From: Cupriavidus basilensis
GTDB lineage: Bacteria; Pseudomonadota; Gammaproteobacteria; Burkholderiales; Burkholderiaceae
DNA length: 64,000 bases
Assembly (NCBI RefSeq): GCF_008801925.2
Contig: NZ_CP062803.1
Span: forward strand, 1,054,001 to 1,118,000
Direction of reading: 5' to 3'
Shown: positions 35,822-45,645 of the stretch, in pieces
Position numbering within the stretch: the first letter of the stretch is position 1
Layout: every line of letters begins with the position of its first letter
Made by a program: the position numbers and the translations under genes
The notes under the pieces: generated by a model
Told to the model about the DNA's origin: nothing
The model's database searches: none
The model's input: only the letters and a program-made list of their open reading frames with translations

Positions 35822-37288
35822 TCACATCAAAATAATGTCGTACTGTTCCTGGTGGAACGTCGATTCCACCTGCAGCGAGATTGGCTTGCCGATGAAGTCG
35901 CCGAGCATGGCCAGATGCTGGCTTTCTTCCTCCAGGAACAAATCGATCACATGCTGCGAGCCAAGGATGCGGAACTCGCGCGGGTTGAACTGGCGCGATT
36001 CGCGCATGATCTCGCGCAGGATGTCGTAGCAGACCGTGCGCGGCGTCTTGACCTGGCCCTTGCCCGTGCATACCGGGCACTGCTCGCATAGCACGTGCGC
36101 GAGAGACTCGCGCGTGCGTTTGCGGGTCATCTCCACCAGCCCGAGCTGCGAGAAGCTGTTGACGGTGATGCGGGTGCGGTCGCGCGACAGCGCGCGCTTG
36201 AGTTCCGAGAGCACCTGGTCGCGGTGCTCGGTGTTTTCCATATCGATGAAATCGATGATGATGATGCCGCCCAGGTTGCGCAGCCGCAGCTGGCGCGCAA
36301 TGGTATGCGCCGCTTCCAGGTTGGTCTTGAAGATCGTGTCGTCGAAGTTGCGCGCGCCGACGTAGCCACCGGTGTTGACGTCGATGGTGGTCATGGCCTC
36401 CGTCTGGTCGATCATCAGGTAGCCGCCGGACTTCAGGTCGACCCGGCGCGACAGCGCCTTCTCGATCTCGGCGTCGATATTGAAGAGGTCGAAGACCGGG
36501 CGCTCGCCGGTGTAGTGCGACAGGCGTGGCAGCACCGCGGGGGTGTACTCCTGGGCGAACTCGACCAGCTTCTGGAAGTTCTCGCGCGAGTCCACCTGGA
36601 TCACGTTGGTGGCGTCGTTGACGAAGTCGCGCAGCACGCGCTGGGCCAGGTTGAGGTCCTGGTAAAGCAGGTTGGGCGCGGGCAGCGTAGTGGCGTTCTG
36701 GCGGATCGAAGCCCAGATCTTGCGCAGGTAGGCAATGTCGTTGCCGAGTTCTTCGTTGCTGGATTCCTCGGCGATGGTGCGCACGATGAAGCCGCCGCGC
36801 TCATCTGCCGGCACCAGTCCCTGCACGCGGGCGCGCAGGGCTTCGCGGTCGACCTCGCCCTCGATGCGCTGGGAGATGCCGATGTGCGGGTCCTGCGGCA
36901 GGTAGACCAGGGTGCGCCCGGCAATGCTGACCTGCGTGGACAGCCGCGCGCCCTTGGTGCCGATCGGGTCCTTGATGACTTGGACCATCAGGGCCTGGCC
37001 TTCGTAGAGTGTCTTCTCGATGGCCAGCTGCGCGGCGTTGGCGTTCTTGTCCGGATCGCGCGGGTGCCAGATGTCGGCGACGTGGAGGAAGGCGGCGCGC
37101 TCCAGTCCGATATCGATGAAGGCGGACTGCATGCCGGGCAGCACGCGCACGACCTTGCCAAGGTAGATATTGCCGACGAGCCCGCGCGACAGCGTGCGCT
37201 CGACGTGGAGTTCCTGCACGGCGGCCTGCTGCACGATGGCCACGCGTGTTTCCTGCGGTGTGATGTTGACGAGGATGTCTTCAGTCAT
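35822..37288 (-). CDS. rng: ribonuclease G
   Basis: This 488-residue RNase E/G-family endonuclease processes the 5' end of 16S rRNA and participates in mRNA decay. It has an N-terminal S1 domain (GNIYLGKVVRVLPGMQSAFIDIGLERAAFLHVADI) and the catalytic core with metal-binding aspartates in MTTIDVNTGGYVG and IIIIDFIDM. The zinc-link CEQCPVCTGKGQ is also present. It lacks the long C-terminal scaffold of RNase E, matching RNase G. It is the last gene of a minus-strand series that begins with yebC; maf precedes it by 132 bases. Confidence 0.95.
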   Translation of the reverse strand: MTEDILVNITPQETRVAIVQQAAVQELHVERTLSRGLVGNIYLGKVVRVLPGMQSAFIDIGLERAAFLHVADIWHPRDPDKNANAAQLAIEKTLYEGQALMVQVIKDPIGTKGARLSTQVSIAGRTLVYLPQDPHIGISQRIEGEVDREALRARVQGLVPADERGGFIVRTIAEESSNEELGNDIAYLRKIWASIRQNATTLPAPNLLYQDLNLAQRVLRDFVNDATNVIQVDSRENFQKLVEFAQEYTPAVLPRLSHYTGERPVFDLFNIDAEIEKALSRRVDLKSGGYLMIDQTEAMTTIDVNTGGYVGARNFDDTIFKTNLEAAHTIARQLRLRNLGGIIIIDFIDMENTEHRDQVLSELKRALSRDRTRITVNSFSQLGLVEMTRKRTRESLAHVLCEQCPVCTGKGQVKTPRTVCYDILREIMRESRQFNPREFRILGSQHVIDLFLEEESQHLAMLGDFIGKPISLQVESTFHQEQYDIILM

Positions 37289-37420
37289 AGTGGATGAAAC
37301 TCGTCGCCGGCTGACCGGCCAGGTGGTTGTCCGCAGTGTGCTGCCATGCTGCCCGCGGACGCTGCCGTGGCCAGGGTGGCAGCAGCTTGAAGCGCGAACG
37401 GATGGGCGGCGGCGGGGTTT

Positions 37421-38050
37421 TCAGAACCGCAGATGGGCCTGTCTGAGCAGCGAAGCCGTCTCGAACAGGGGCAAACCCATGATACCCGAATAGCTGCCGT
37501 CGATTCGCGCGACGAACTCGGCGGCGCGGCCCTGGATGCCATAGGCACCGGCCTTGCCGGCTGGTTCACCACTGGCAACGTAGGCGGCAATCTCGTCGGC
37601 GGTCATGATGCGAAAGCTCACCTCGGAAACCGACAGCGCGTGGCGCTGGCCGAGCGCGGAAACCACGGTTACCGCGGTCAGCACGCGGTGGGTGCGCCCG
37701 GACAGGGCGGCCAGCATGCGGGCGGCATCGGCATCGTCGGCGGGCTTGCCGAGGATTTCGCCGCCCAGGCAGACGGTGGTGTCCGAGGTCAGGATGGGGG
37801 CGTCGGGCAGGGCGCGCCGCTCGCGCCGGCGCAGTGCGGCTTCGGCCTTGAGCGCGCATACGCGCTGCACATAGTCGTCCGGGCTTTCACCTGGCAATAC
37901 GACTTCCAGCGCCTCGGCGTCTTCGTCGTCGTCGGCCAGCAGCAGTTCGTAGGCAACGCCAAGCTGGGTCAACAGTTCGCGCCGGCGCGGGCTCTGGGAG
38001 GCGAGATAGAGGAAGGTATGGGTCACGGCAGGGCAGTGGGGGTAGGGCAA
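37421..38050 (-). CDS. maf: Maf family nucleotide pyrophosphatase
   Basis: This 209-residue house-cleaning enzyme hydrolyses non-canonical or pyrimidine nucleoside triphosphates and is linked historically to septum inhibition. The motif [18 protein letters not shown] opens the fold, [17 protein letters not shown] is the phosphate/metal site, and [26 protein letters not shown] is the C-terminal signature. The start residue is uncertain by up to ~8 codons. It lies between rlmH and rng. Confidence 0.93.
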   Translation of the reverse strand: MPYPHCPAVTHTFLYLASQSPRRRELLTQLGVAYELLLADDDEDAEALEVVLPGESPDDYVQRVCALKAEAALRRRERRALPDAPILTSDTTVCLGGEILGKPADDADAARMLAALSGRTHRVLTAVTVVSALGQRHALSVSEVSFRIMTADEIAAYVASGEPAGKAGAYGIQGRAAEFVARIDGSYSGIMGLPLFETASLLRQAHLRF

Positions 38051-38141
38051 GCCAGATGCGGCTGCAGCTGCAGCGCATGCGCCGCTTCGGCCGCATTGTA
38101 CCCTCGGCCTCGCCCGGCGCGCGACACGGGCGCGCCTGGTT

Positions 38142-38612
38142 TCAGGCGCGGTGGTAGGGGTGGTTCTGCGTGACCGACCAGGCGCGGTAGAGCTGCTCAG
38201 CCAGCAGCACGCGCACCATGCCGTGCGGCATGGTCAGGCTGGACAGGCGCAGCAGGGTTTGCGCGCGGGCCTTCAGGGCAGGGTCGAGGCCGTCGGCGCC
38301 GCCGATCAGGAAGGCAACATCGCCGCCTTCGCGCTGCCAGTCGCCCAGCTGGGCGGCGAGCTGCACCGTGGTGAGGTCGCGCCCGCGCTCGTCCAGCGCC
38401 ACGATGCGGCATTGCTTGGGCAGCGCCGCCTCGATGCGGGCCGCTTCGCGTTGCATCACGGTGGTGGCGTTATTGCTCGACGAGCGTGTCTCGGGCTTGA
38501 TCTCGCGCAGCTCGATGCGCAGCTCGGGCGGCATGCGCTTCGCGTACTCCGCGAATCCGGTTTCGATCCAGCCGGGCATCTTGTGGCCAACGGCCACGAT
38601 CAGCAATTGCAT
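38142..38612 (-). CDS. rlmH: 23S rRNA (pseudouridine1915-N3)-methyltransferase
   Basis: This 156-residue SPOUT-fold homodimer methylates pseudouridine 1915 in helix 69. The SAM-binding [16 protein letters not shown] and the C-terminal [34 protein letters not shown] match the family throughout, and the length equals E. coli RlmH (155). It follows rsfS by 23 bases, the common bacterial arrangement. Confidence 0.96.
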   Translation of the reverse strand: MQLLIVAVGHKMPGWIETGFAEYAKRMPPELRIELREIKPETRSSSNNATTVMQREAARIEAALPKQCRIVALDERGRDLTTVQLAAQLGDWQREGGDVAFLIGGADGLDPALKARAQTLLRLSSLTMPHGMVRVLLAEQLYRAWSVTQNHPYHRA

Positions 38613-38635
38613 GGCGGGAAGCGGACCGGTCCGGC

Positions 38636-39394
38636 TCAGGCCGGGCGGGTGGTGCGCTTGCGCGCCACCGGTGCCTTGGCGGCCGCCGTCTTGGCCGGCG
38701 CCTTGGCGGCAGTCTTGGTCGCAGCCGTCTTGGTGGCGGTCTTGCGTGCCACGCCGGTGCCGGCCGCGGTCTTGCGCGGCGCGGCCGTCTTGGCCGGTGC
38801 CTTGCGCGCCGGTGCCGAGCCCAGCGCGCTGGTCAGGCGTTTTTGCACGGTCGGGGCGCGGTTGGTGGCGATGGCGTCCGGGTCCGTATCTTCGTGGCCA
38901 AGCGGCGGCGAAGGCTCTTTCATGCCTTCCGGCAGACGGGCCAGCGCCGGGCGCAGGCCGGTGGCGCGGCGGGCAGTGCGCACGACCGGAGCGTCGTCTT
39001 CATCTTCGCCGTCGATCGGCTCGCTGGCCTTGGCCAGGCCCTTCTTGGCCGTGGACAGCTTCAGGCGCACCGGCTTGTCACCCCAGAGTTCTTCCAGGTT
39101 GTAGTACATGCGCAGCTGCGGCTGCATGATGTGGACGACGGCGTCGCCGCAGTCGACCAGCACCCATTCGCCCGTTTCCAGCCCTTCCACCGCAACGATA
39201 TGGCCGCCGGCTTCCTTGACGGTATCGCGGACCGAGGCGGCCAGCGCCTTGGTCTGGCGGTTCGAGCTCCCGCTGGCGATCACCACCCGGTCGAACAGCT
39301 CGGTCAGGTGGGTGGTGTCGTACACCTTGATGTCCTGCGCTTTGACATCTTCGAGGCCGTCGACGATGGCGCGTTGCAGTTTGCGAATATCCAT
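38636..39394 (-). CDS. rsfS: ribosome silencing factor RsfS with histone-H1-like C-terminal tail
   Basis: This 252-residue protein starts with a standard RsfS/DUF143 domain (residues 1-~112: [38 protein letters not shown] and [12 protein letters not shown]). RsfS binds L14 and blocks 30S/50S joining in slow growth. Most family members are ~105-130 residues long. Here a linker (113-193) with an acidic patch is followed by a 59-residue Ala/Lys/Thr/Pro tail (194-252). That tail has ten lysines and no acidic residues and resembles histone H1 or AlgP repeats. The ATG at 39394 gives the family start. The tail may bind rRNA or nucleic acid. Confidence 0.92.
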   Translation of the reverse strand: MDIRKLQRAIVDGLEDVKAQDIKVYDTTHLTELFDRVVIASGSSNRQTKALAASVRDTVKEAGGHIVAVEGLETGEWVLVDCGDAVVHIMQPQLRMYYNLEELWGDKPVRLKLSTAKKGLAKASEPIDGEDEDDAPVVRTARRATGLRPALARLPEGMKEPSPPLGHEDTDPDAIATNRAPTVQKRLTSALGSAPARKAPAKTAAPRKTAAGTGVARKTATKTAATKTAAKAPAKTAAAKAPVARKRTTRPA

Positions 39395-39410
39395 GGTGCT
39401 TTTTTTCAGT

Positions 39411-40190
39411 TCAGCTGAGATCGGTTTGGGGGCGGGCCGGGATGGGCAGATCCGACTGCGTCGGCCGATACAGGCCGCGGCTCGCGATGTAGTGTGCCAC
39501 GCCGGACGGCAGCTGGTCATCTGCCGGTTGTCCGGCAGCCAGGCGTTGGCGTAGGGCGGTGGAGGAGAGGTCGACGGCGAGCGTCTGGTCGATCCACATG
39601 CGGCCGGAGGGCATGGATTGTATCAGGTCGGTGGACGCACGCCGTTGCGCGAGCTCCTGGCGCACCGGACCGTCCAGTTCCGCGAGGTCGAAACCGGGCC
39701 GCGTCGCCACGCAAAGATGGACGTGCGCAAACAGTTCTTGCCAGCCATGCCAGGTGTGCAGGCGCAGCAACTGGTCGGCGCCCATGAGCCACGCCAGCGA
39801 GGCATCGGGGCCATAGTGCTCGCGCAGCTCATGCACGGTATCGACGGTGTAGCTGGGGCCGGCGCGGTCGACTTCCATGCGGCTGGCATGCACCAGCGCG
39901 CGCGTGTCGGACAATGCCTGCGCGGCCAGTTCGGTCATGGCGAGGCGGTCGGCGGCAGGGGTGACGTCGTCGCCTTTTTGCCACGATTGGCCGGTCGGGA
40001 TCCAAACCAGCTCGTCGAGCTCGAGATGTTCGATGCAGAGGCGGGCGAGTGCCACGTGGCCGATGTGGGGCGGATCGAAGGTGCCGCCGAGAATGCCAAG
40101 GCGGTAGGGGCGGTGGCTCTTGGTCAAGCCTGCTGGGTCTGCTGCGTCTGCCGCGTTGGCGGTGAGCGATCGTGCGATGTTGTGTGCCAT
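39411..40190 (-). CDS. nadD: nicotinate-nucleotide adenylyltransferase
   Basis: This 259-residue enzyme adenylates nicotinate mononucleotide in NAD synthesis. The nucleotidyltransferase motif GILGGTFDPPHIGHVALARL and the C-terminal SSTALRQRL (ISSTxxR) loop are clear. The first ~28 residues precede the domain and look unstructured. It precedes rsfS by 16 bases and follows hemF by 10, so the three are probably co-transcribed. Confidence 0.95.
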   Translation of the reverse strand: MAHNIARSLTANAADAADPAGLTKSHRPYRLGILGGTFDPPHIGHVALARLCIEHLELDELVWIPTGQSWQKGDDVTPAADRLAMTELAAQALSDTRALVHASRMEVDRAGPSYTVDTVHELREHYGPDASLAWLMGADQLLRLHTWHGWQELFAHVHLCVATRPGFDLAELDGPVRQELAQRRASTDLIQSMPSGRMWIDQTLAVDLSSTALRQRLAAGQPADDQLPSGVAHYIASRGLYRPTQSDLPIPARPQTDLS

Positions 40191-40200
40191 GGGGTTGCCG

Positions 40201-41112
40201 TCAGGCCCACTCGCGCACGGGCAGGAAGTCCGTGTACAGCGCGGCCTCCGCGCTGCCCGGTTCCGGTTGCCAGTCGTAGCGCCAGCTGGCCAGCGGCGGC
40301 ATCGACATCAGGATCGACTCGCTGCGGCCGCCCGATTGCAGCCCGAAGTGCGTGCCGCGGTCGAACACCAGGTTGAACTCGACATAGCGGCCGCGCCGGT
40401 AGGCCTGGAACTCGCGCTCGCGCTCGCCGTAGGCCGTGTCCTTGCGCGCCTGCAGGATCGGCAGGTAGGCGTCCAGGAAGGCGTCGCCTACCGATTGCAT
40501 CATGGCAAAGCTGCGCTCGAAGCCGAGCGCGGAGAAGTCATCGAAGAAGATGCCGCCAATGCCGCGCGCCTCGCCGCGGTGCTTGAGGAAGAAATACTCG
40601 TCGCACCATTGCTTGAAACGCGGGTAGAGGTCATCGCCGTACGGGGCGAGGGCGTCGCGGCAGGTGGCGTGGAAGTGTGCGCAGTCGCCAGCGTTGCCGT
40701 AGTACGGCGTCAGGTCCATGCCGCCGCCGAACCACCACACCGGCTCGGCGCCCTCTTTCACCGCCATCAGGCAGCGCACGTTCATATGCACGGTGGGGAC
40801 AAAGGGGTTGCGCGGGTGGAACACCAGCGACACGCCCATTGCCTCGAAGCCCCGCCCGGCCAGCTCCGGCCGGTTGGCGCTCGCCGACGGCGGCAGCGCA
40901 TCGCCCCGCACATGCGAGAAGCCCACGCCGGCCCGCTCCATCACGGCGCCGCCCTCCAGGATACGGGTGCGGCCGCTGCCGCGCAGGCGCTCGGTGGGCG
41001 GCTTCTCCCAGGCATCGGTCGAAAACGCCTTGCCGTCGATGGCGGCGACAGCGTCGGTGATACGGTCTTGCAGACCGAGCAGATAGGCACGGACTGCCTG
41101 GGAATCGATCAT
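40201..41112 (-). CDS. hemF: aerobic coproporphyrinogen III oxidase
   Basis: This 303-residue oxygen-dependent enzyme converts coproporphyrinogen III to protoporphyrinogen IX in heme synthesis. The family signature [17 protein letters not shown] is present, with [14 protein letters not shown] and [10 protein letters not shown]. The C-terminus [32 protein letters not shown] completes the signature. The length matches E. coli HemF (299). A long hairpin lies 29-64 bases upstream of the start. Confidence 0.96.
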   Translation of the reverse strand: MIDSQAVRAYLLGLQDRITDAVAAIDGKAFSTDAWEKPPTERLRGSGRTRILEGGAVMERAGVGFSHVRGDALPPSASANRPELAGRGFEAMGVSLVFHPRNPFVPTVHMNVRCLMAVKEGAEPVWWFGGGMDLTPYYGNAGDCAHFHATCRDALAPYGDDLYPRFKQWCDEYFFLKHRGEARGIGGIFFDDFSALGFERSFAMMQSVGDAFLDAYLPILQARKDTAYGEREREFQAYRRGRYVEFNLVFDRGTHFGLQSGGRSESILMSMPPLASWRYDWQPEPGSAEAALYTDFLPVREWA

Positions 41113-41140
41113 GGTATGCGGGCGGGTGAGCCGGAGCGGT

Positions 41141-41176
41141 GACGGCCGGGCAGGTCAGTCAACCTGCCCGGCCGTC
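41141..41176. repeat. long perfect hairpin upstream of hemF
   Basis: GACGGCCGGGCAGGT (41141-41155) pairs perfectly over 15 bp with ACCTGCCCGGCCGTC (41162-41176) around a six-base loop CAGTCA. No T-run follows on either strand. It could end purD read-through by a less usual mechanism, or act as an mRNA processing or stability element in the hemF leader. Confidence 0.6.
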
Positions 41177-41275
41177 ATGGCGATGTCATGATTGTACTGG
41201 CTGAGGCAACGCCTGGCCGGATTCGGCTAATTCAGCACGAACCGTCTTAAAAGGCGAAGAAACCGGAGCGAGCGT

Positions 41276-41341
41276 CCCATGGCGGGTCCGGGAAGCGCAG
41301 CCGTACATGGGTACGGCTAGCGCCACAGGGCGGGCCATGGG
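41276..41341. repeat. two-tier structured element behind purD
   Basis: The outer stem CCCATGGC (41276-41283) pairs with GCCATGGG (41334-41341). The inner stem is GCGC plus AGCCGTAC (41295-41306) with GTACGGCT, a bulged A, and GCGC (41311-41323), capped by ATGG. It lies just after the purD stop. It may be a copy of a dispersed intergenic repeat or an RNA 3' structure; I cannot name a family. Confidence 0.5.
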
Positions 41342-41353
41342 CCGCGCGGTCCC

Positions 41354-42622
41354 TTACCGCTTGATGGCGCGGTAGCCGATGTCGGTGCGGTACTGCATGC
41401 CGTCGAAGTGGATCTTCTCGGCCGCGCCATAAGCCGCGCGCTGTGCCGCCTTGACGGTATCGGCCAGCCCGACCACGCACAATACGCGTCCGCCCGTGGT
41501 CAGCAGCGTGCCGTCCGTGAGCGTGGTGCCGGCGTGGAAGGTCACGCTGTCGTCGGTCTCGGCCGGGATGCCGGTAATGGCGTCGCCCTTGCGCGGCGCA
41601 TCGGGGTAGCCGAAGGCGGCCATCACCACGCCCAGCGCGGTGCGGCGGTCCCAGTCCAGTTCGATCTCGTCGAGCTTGCCGTTGACGGCGTGCTCCATCA
41701 CATCGACCAGGTCGGTTTTCAGGCGCGCCAGGATCGGCTGGGTCTCCGGGTCGCCCATGCGGCAGTTGAACTCCAGCGTCTTCAGGTTGCCGTCGGCGTC
41801 GATCATCAGGCCGGCGTAGAGGAAGCCGGTGTAGGTGATGCCGTCCTTTTCCATGCCGCGCACGGTCGGCATGATGATCTCGCGCAGCGCGCGGGCATGC
41901 AGCGCGGGCGTGACCACCGGGGCCGGCGAGTACGCGCCCATGCCGCCGGTATTGGGGCCGGCGTCGTGGTCTAGCAGGCGCTTGTGGTCCTGGCTGGTGG
42001 CGAGTGCCAGGACGTTCTTGCCGTCCACCAGCACAATGAAGCTGGCCTCCTCGCCCTCGAGGAATTCCTCGATCACCACGCGTGCGCCGGCATCGCCAAG
42101 GCGGTTGTCGGCCAGCATCATGTCGACCGCGGCGTGCGCTTCTTCCAGCGTGGCCGCAACCACCACGCCCTTGCCGGCGGCCAGGCCGTCGGCCTTGATC
42201 ACGATCGGCGCGCCTTGCGCATCGATATACGCGTGCGCGGCGGCTGCGTCGTTGAAGGTCTGGTAGGCGGCGGTCGGAATGCCGTGGCGCTGCATGAAGG
42301 CCTTGGCGAAATCCTTGGAGGATTCCAGCTGGGCTGCCGCCTGCGTCGGGCCGAAGATGCGCAGGCCCTTGGCACGGAAGATATCGACGATGCCGGCCGC
42401 CAGCGGCGCCTCGGGGCCGACCACCGTGAAGCTCACGCCTTCGCGCTCGGCGAAGGCAGCGAGCACTTCCGGATCGGTCAGGGGAACGTTCTGCAGCCGC
42501 TTGTCGAGCGCGGTGCCGCCATTGCCCGGCGCCACGTACACCACCTGCACCTTGGGCGACTGGGCCAATTTCCAGGCCATCGCGTGTTCACGACCACCCG
42601 AGCCGACAACCAATACTTTCAT
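41354..42622 (-). CDS. purD: phosphoribosylamine--glycine ligase
   Basis: This 422-residue ATP-grasp enzyme catalyses the second step of purine synthesis. It begins MKVLVVGSGGREHAMAWKLAQSP, the family signature. The ATP-grasp core includes KADGLAAGKGVVVA and VVIEEFLEGEEASFIVLVDG, and LEFNCRMGDPETQPIL carries the metal-binding residues. The length matches E. coli PurD (429). It follows yebC by 105 bases and is separated from hemF by a structured 241-base gap. Confidence 0.96.
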   Translation of the reverse strand: MKVLVVGSGGREHAMAWKLAQSPKVQVVYVAPGNGGTALDKRLQNVPLTDPEVLAAFAEREGVSFTVVGPEAPLAAGIVDIFRAKGLRIFGPTQAAAQLESSKDFAKAFMQRHGIPTAAYQTFNDAAAAHAYIDAQGAPIVIKADGLAAGKGVVVAATLEEAHAAVDMMLADNRLGDAGARVVIEEFLEGEEASFIVLVDGKNVLALATSQDHKRLLDHDAGPNTGGMGAYSPAPVVTPALHARALREIIMPTVRGMEKDGITYTGFLYAGLMIDADGNLKTLEFNCRMGDPETQPILARLKTDLVDVMEHAVNGKLDEIELDWDRRTALGVVMAAFGYPDAPRKGDAITGIPAETDDSVTFHAGTTLTDGTLLTTGGRVLCVVGLADTVKAAQRAAYGAAEKIHFDGMQYRTDIGYRAIKR

Positions 42623-42727
42623 GATCTACTGCCAGAAAAAATGACGCATGCGAAATGCGAAAAGCGGCAGCCATGGCTCATCGAACCGCGCTGCCGCCGT
42701 GAGGCGAGGTCTTGCCCGATCCGCGCC

Positions 42728-43453
42728 TTACTCCTCGATCACCGCGTTGGTGAAGACTTCCTGCACGTCGTCCAGGTTTTCCAGGGCGTCGAGCAGCTTT
42801 TGCATCTTGATGGCGTCGTCGCCGGCAAAGCTGACTTCATTCTGCGGCTTCATCGTGACGTCGGCCATCTCGGCCTTGAAGCCCGCGGCTTCCAGCGCGG
42901 CCTTGACCGTGCCGAAATCATTGGGCGGGCACAGCACTTCGATCGAGCCGTCGTCGTTGGTGACCACGTCGTCGGCGCCGGCTTCCAGCGCGGCTTCCAT
43001 CAGCTTGTCCTCGGGCGTGCCGGGGGCAAACAGGAACTGGCCGCAATGGGTGAACATGAACGCCACCGAGCCTTCCGCGCCCATGTTGCCGCCGTTCTTG
43101 GAAAAGGCATGGCGCACTTCGGCGACGGTACGGGTACGGTTGTCGGTCAGGCAGTCGACGATGATCGCCGCACCGGCAAGGCCGTAGCCCTCGTAGCGGA
43201 TTTCTTCGTAGTTGACGCCTTCCAGGCCACCCACGCCGCGCTGGATGGCGCGCTGGATGTTGTCCTTGGGCATGTTCGCATCCATTGCCTTGTCCATGGA
43301 CAGGCGCAGGCGCGGGTTGGAGTCGGGATCAGCGCCGCCGAGCTTCGCGGCGACGGTGATTTCCTTGATCAGGCGGGTCCAGACCTTGCCGCGCTTGGAG
43401 TCAGCCGCGGCCTTCTTGTGTTTGATATTGGCCCATTTTGAGTGACCGGCCAT
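42728..43453 (-). CDS. YebC/PmpR family DNA-binding regulatory protein (TACO1-like)
   Basis: This is a 241-residue protein of the YebC/TACO1 family. It starts at [18 protein letters not shown] (ATG at 43453), the invariant family N-terminus. [43 protein letters not shown] and the later GSVAFMF are also family hallmarks. Members have been described both as transcription factors and as translation factors that help ribosomes at proline-rich stretches. It heads the minus-strand series leading to purD and is divergent from the HerA-like ATPase gene. Confidence 0.93.
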   Translation of the reverse strand: MAGHSKWANIKHKKAAADSKRGKVWTRLIKEITVAAKLGGADPDSNPRLRLSMDKAMDANMPKDNIQRAIQRGVGGLEGVNYEEIRYEGYGLAGAAIIVDCLTDNRTRTVAEVRHAFSKNGGNMGAEGSVAFMFTHCGQFLFAPGTPEDKLMEAALEAGADDVVTNDDGSIEVLCPPNDFGTVKAALEAAGFKAEMADVTMKPQNEVSFAGDDAIKMQKLLDALENLDDVQEVFTNAVIEE

Positions 43454-43711
43454 GATTCTCTCCGAAGCGGAAAATGTTTGACGCGCGCGCCTTGGCTTTG
43501 CGCGCCGGCTGTGCCGGGCGGGCAAAGGGTGCTCGCTGGCGGCGCGCCGGGTGGTTTATGTGTCTGTGAGCCGGCCTTGGGGGCTGGCATAATCAGCCCA
43601 GCATTTTATCACGCGGTCCCGCCGCCGCTGGCCTGCCGATCACGGGGGCCGCCGGGAAGGGCGGGGACGGTCGCGGCGAAAGCGCCGCGTGGCTTGCCAA
43701 CCAGAGAGACC

Positions 43712-45265
43712 ATGGCCGAACCCATCATCATCGCCAAGAACGCCGAGCTGGAACTTGCCCTGCTGCCCGAGATGGGCAACCGGCACGGCCTGATCACCGG
43801 CGCCACCGGCACCGGCAAGACCGTGACCCTGCAAAGCCTGGCCCAGGGTTTCTCCCGGCTGGGCGTGCCGGTCTTCATGGCCGACGTCAAAGGTGACCTG
43901 ACCGGCATTTCCCAGCCGGGCAAGCTCTCCGACAAGCTCAAGGCCCGCCTGGCCGAGCTCGGCTTGCCCGAGCCGGTGTGGGGCGCCTGCCCCACCACCC
44001 TGTGGGACGTGTTCGGGCAAAAGGGTCATCCCGTGCGCGCCACGGTCTCCCATATGGGGCCGCTGCTGCTGTCGCGCATGCTGGAACTCAACGACACCCA
44101 GCAAGGCGTGCTCAACCTGGTTTTCCGCATCGCCGACGCCAACGGGCTGCTGCTGCTCGACGCCAAGGACCTGCGCGCCATGCTGCAGTACGTGGGCGAC
44201 AACGCCGGGCAGTTCACCACCGAATACGGCAATATCTCCGCGGCCTCGATCGGGGCCATCCAGCGCGGGCTGATGGCGCTGGAGTCGCAAGGCGCCGACG
44301 TGTTCTTCGGCGAACCCATGCTCAACCTGGACGACTTCATCCAGACCGAGAACGGGCAGGGCGTGGTGAATATCCTGGCCGCCGACAAGCTGCTGAATTC
44401 GCCCAAGCTCTACGCCACTTTCCTGCTCTGGCTGTTGTCGGAGCTGTTCGAGAAACTGCCCGAGGCGGGCGATCTCGACAAGCCCAAGCTGGTGTTCTTT
44501 TTCGACGAGGCGCACCTGCTGTTCAACGACGCGCCCAAGGCCCTGCTCGACAAGATCGAGCAGGTGGTGCGGCTGATCCGCTCCAAGGGCGTTGGCGTGT
44601 ATTTCGTGACGCAGAATCCTGTCGACATCCCCGATACCGTCCTGGGCCAGCTCGGCAACCGCGTGCAGCACGCGCTGCGCGCCTTCACGCCGCGTGACCA
44701 GAAAGCCGTCAAGGTGGCGGCCACCACCATGCGGGCCAAGCCGGGGCTGGACCTGGAGAAGGCCATCGGGGAACTCGGCGTGGGCGAGGCGCTGGTGTCT
44801 TTGCTGGACGCCAAGGGCATCCCCGGCGTCACGGAGCGCGCCTGGGTGCTGGCGCCTGGCAGCCGGATCGGCCCGATCACCGACGACGAGCGCAAACAGT
44901 TGCTGGCGAACTCGCTGGTGGCTGGCACCTATGAGCAGACCATCGATCGCGAGTCGGCCTACGAGAAGCTCAAGGGCCGTGCCGCCACGCCTGGGTCTGC
45001 TCCCGCCGCTGGCGGCAGCGGCGCACCCGCGCCCGTGCCCACGGCCGGCCAGCCCGAAGCCCCGCCCGCGCAGGGCGGCGGCTGGCTGGAACAGGCGGGC
45101 GAGATCTTCGGCGGGCTGACCAAGGGCACGGGCAAGACCGGGCGCGGCGATTCCATCCTGGAGTCGATGGCCAAGTCGGCCGCGCGCACGGTCGGCTCGC
45201 AGGTCGGGCGCGAGCTGATTCGCGGCGTGCTGGGCAGCTTGCTGGGCTCGGGCAAGAAGAAGTAG
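43712..45265 (+). CDS. HerA-like helicase/ATPase, DUF853 (YjgR-like)
   Basis: This is a 517-residue FtsK/HerA-clan ATPase. Walker A is [13 protein letters not shown] (about residues 30-42) and Walker [23 protein letters not shown] motif and [34 protein letters not shown] near the arginine-finger region follow. The last ~120 residues are a Pro/Ala/Gly-rich linker and a Gly/Lys-rich tail ([11 protein letters not shown]). The whole matches the YjgR/DUF853 family, whose role is unknown and may involve DNA translocation or membrane-linked processing. The ATG at 43712 has an AGAGAGAC ribosome site. Confidence 0.87.
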   Translation: MAEPIIIAKNAELELALLPEMGNRHGLITGATGTGKTVTLQSLAQGFSRLGVPVFMADVKGDLTGISQPGKLSDKLKARLAELGLPEPVWGACPTTLWDVFGQKGHPVRATVSHMGPLLLSRMLELNDTQQGVLNLVFRIADANGLLLLDAKDLRAMLQYVGDNAGQFTTEYGNISAASIGAIQRGLMALESQGADVFFGEPMLNLDDFIQTENGQGVVNILAADKLLNSPKLYATFLLWLLSELFEKLPEAGDLDKPKLVFFFDEAHLLFNDAPKALLDKIEQVVRLIRSKGVGVYFVTQNPVDIPDTVLGQLGNRVQHALRAFTPRDQKAVKVAATTMRAKPGLDLEKAIGELGVGEALVSLLDAKGIPGVTERAWVLAPGSRIGPITDDERKQLLANSLVAGTYEQTIDRESAYEKLKGRAATPGSAPAAGGSGAPAPVPTAGQPEAPPAQGGGWLEQAGEIFGGLTKGTGKTGRGDSILESMAKSAARTVGSQVGRELIRGVLGSLLGSGKKK

Positions 45266-45281
45266 GCGGCGCTGCCCCTAG

Positions 45282-45329
45282 GTCGCGCCGGTGTGCCACA
45301 CCCGGCGAGACGGGCGCGACTTGTCTCTT
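45282..45329 (+). terminator. probable terminator after the HerA-like gene
   Basis: GTCGCGCC (45282-45289) pairs with GGCGCGAC (45313-45320), with a second small hairpin GGTGT/ACACC inside. It is followed by the weak T-rich tract TTGTCTCTT. It also overlaps the 3' end of the minus-strand DUF3149 gene. Confidence 0.45.
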
Positions 45330-45474
45330 AGCGGCGTTGCGCCGCTGCCTCGTCTTCCCGCATCTTGCGCAGGAACAGCCGGGTGAAGAACCAGCCCATG
45401 CCGATGATGAAGGCGATGACGGCCAGGCTCATCAGCCCGGTGGGGGTCGAAAACAGGATCTTCAAGGCTGCCAT
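45328..45474 (-). CDS. small DUF3149 membrane protein
   Basis: This is a 48-residue single-span membrane protein. It reads MAALKILFSTPTGLMSLAVI, then a hydrophobic stretch through AFIIGMGWFF, and ends in a charged tail FLRKMREDEAAAQRR. This matches the short DUF3149 family of beta-proteobacteria. A GGGAG ribosome site lies 6-10 bases before the ATG. The gene is easily missed by length filters. Function unknown; the N-terminus-out, charged-tail-in pattern suggests a membrane anchor or partner peptide. Confidence 0.75.
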   Translation of the reverse strand: MAALKILFSTPTGLMSLAVIAFIIGMGWFFTRLFLRKMREDEAAAQRR

Positions 45475-45645
45475 GTGGGTCTCCCAGGTCAGGTGCGGCA
45501 CACCGTCCGGTGTGCCTCTGCAGATAGTCTAGGGAGCGCTGGGGCCAGGGAGATTGAGGCCGGTCAAGCCGGGCGCAGACAGCGTCCGTATTGATCCCGC
45601 ATTGGTCCCGGATCCTGGGATTGGCCCCGGGGCGGGCAGTAAAAC

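Noticed and set aside
41247-41480. A 77-codon minus-strand frame spanning the purD end and the structured element
   Set aside because: It overlaps purD in another frame, has no ribosome site, and its sequence simply reads through the palindromic element.
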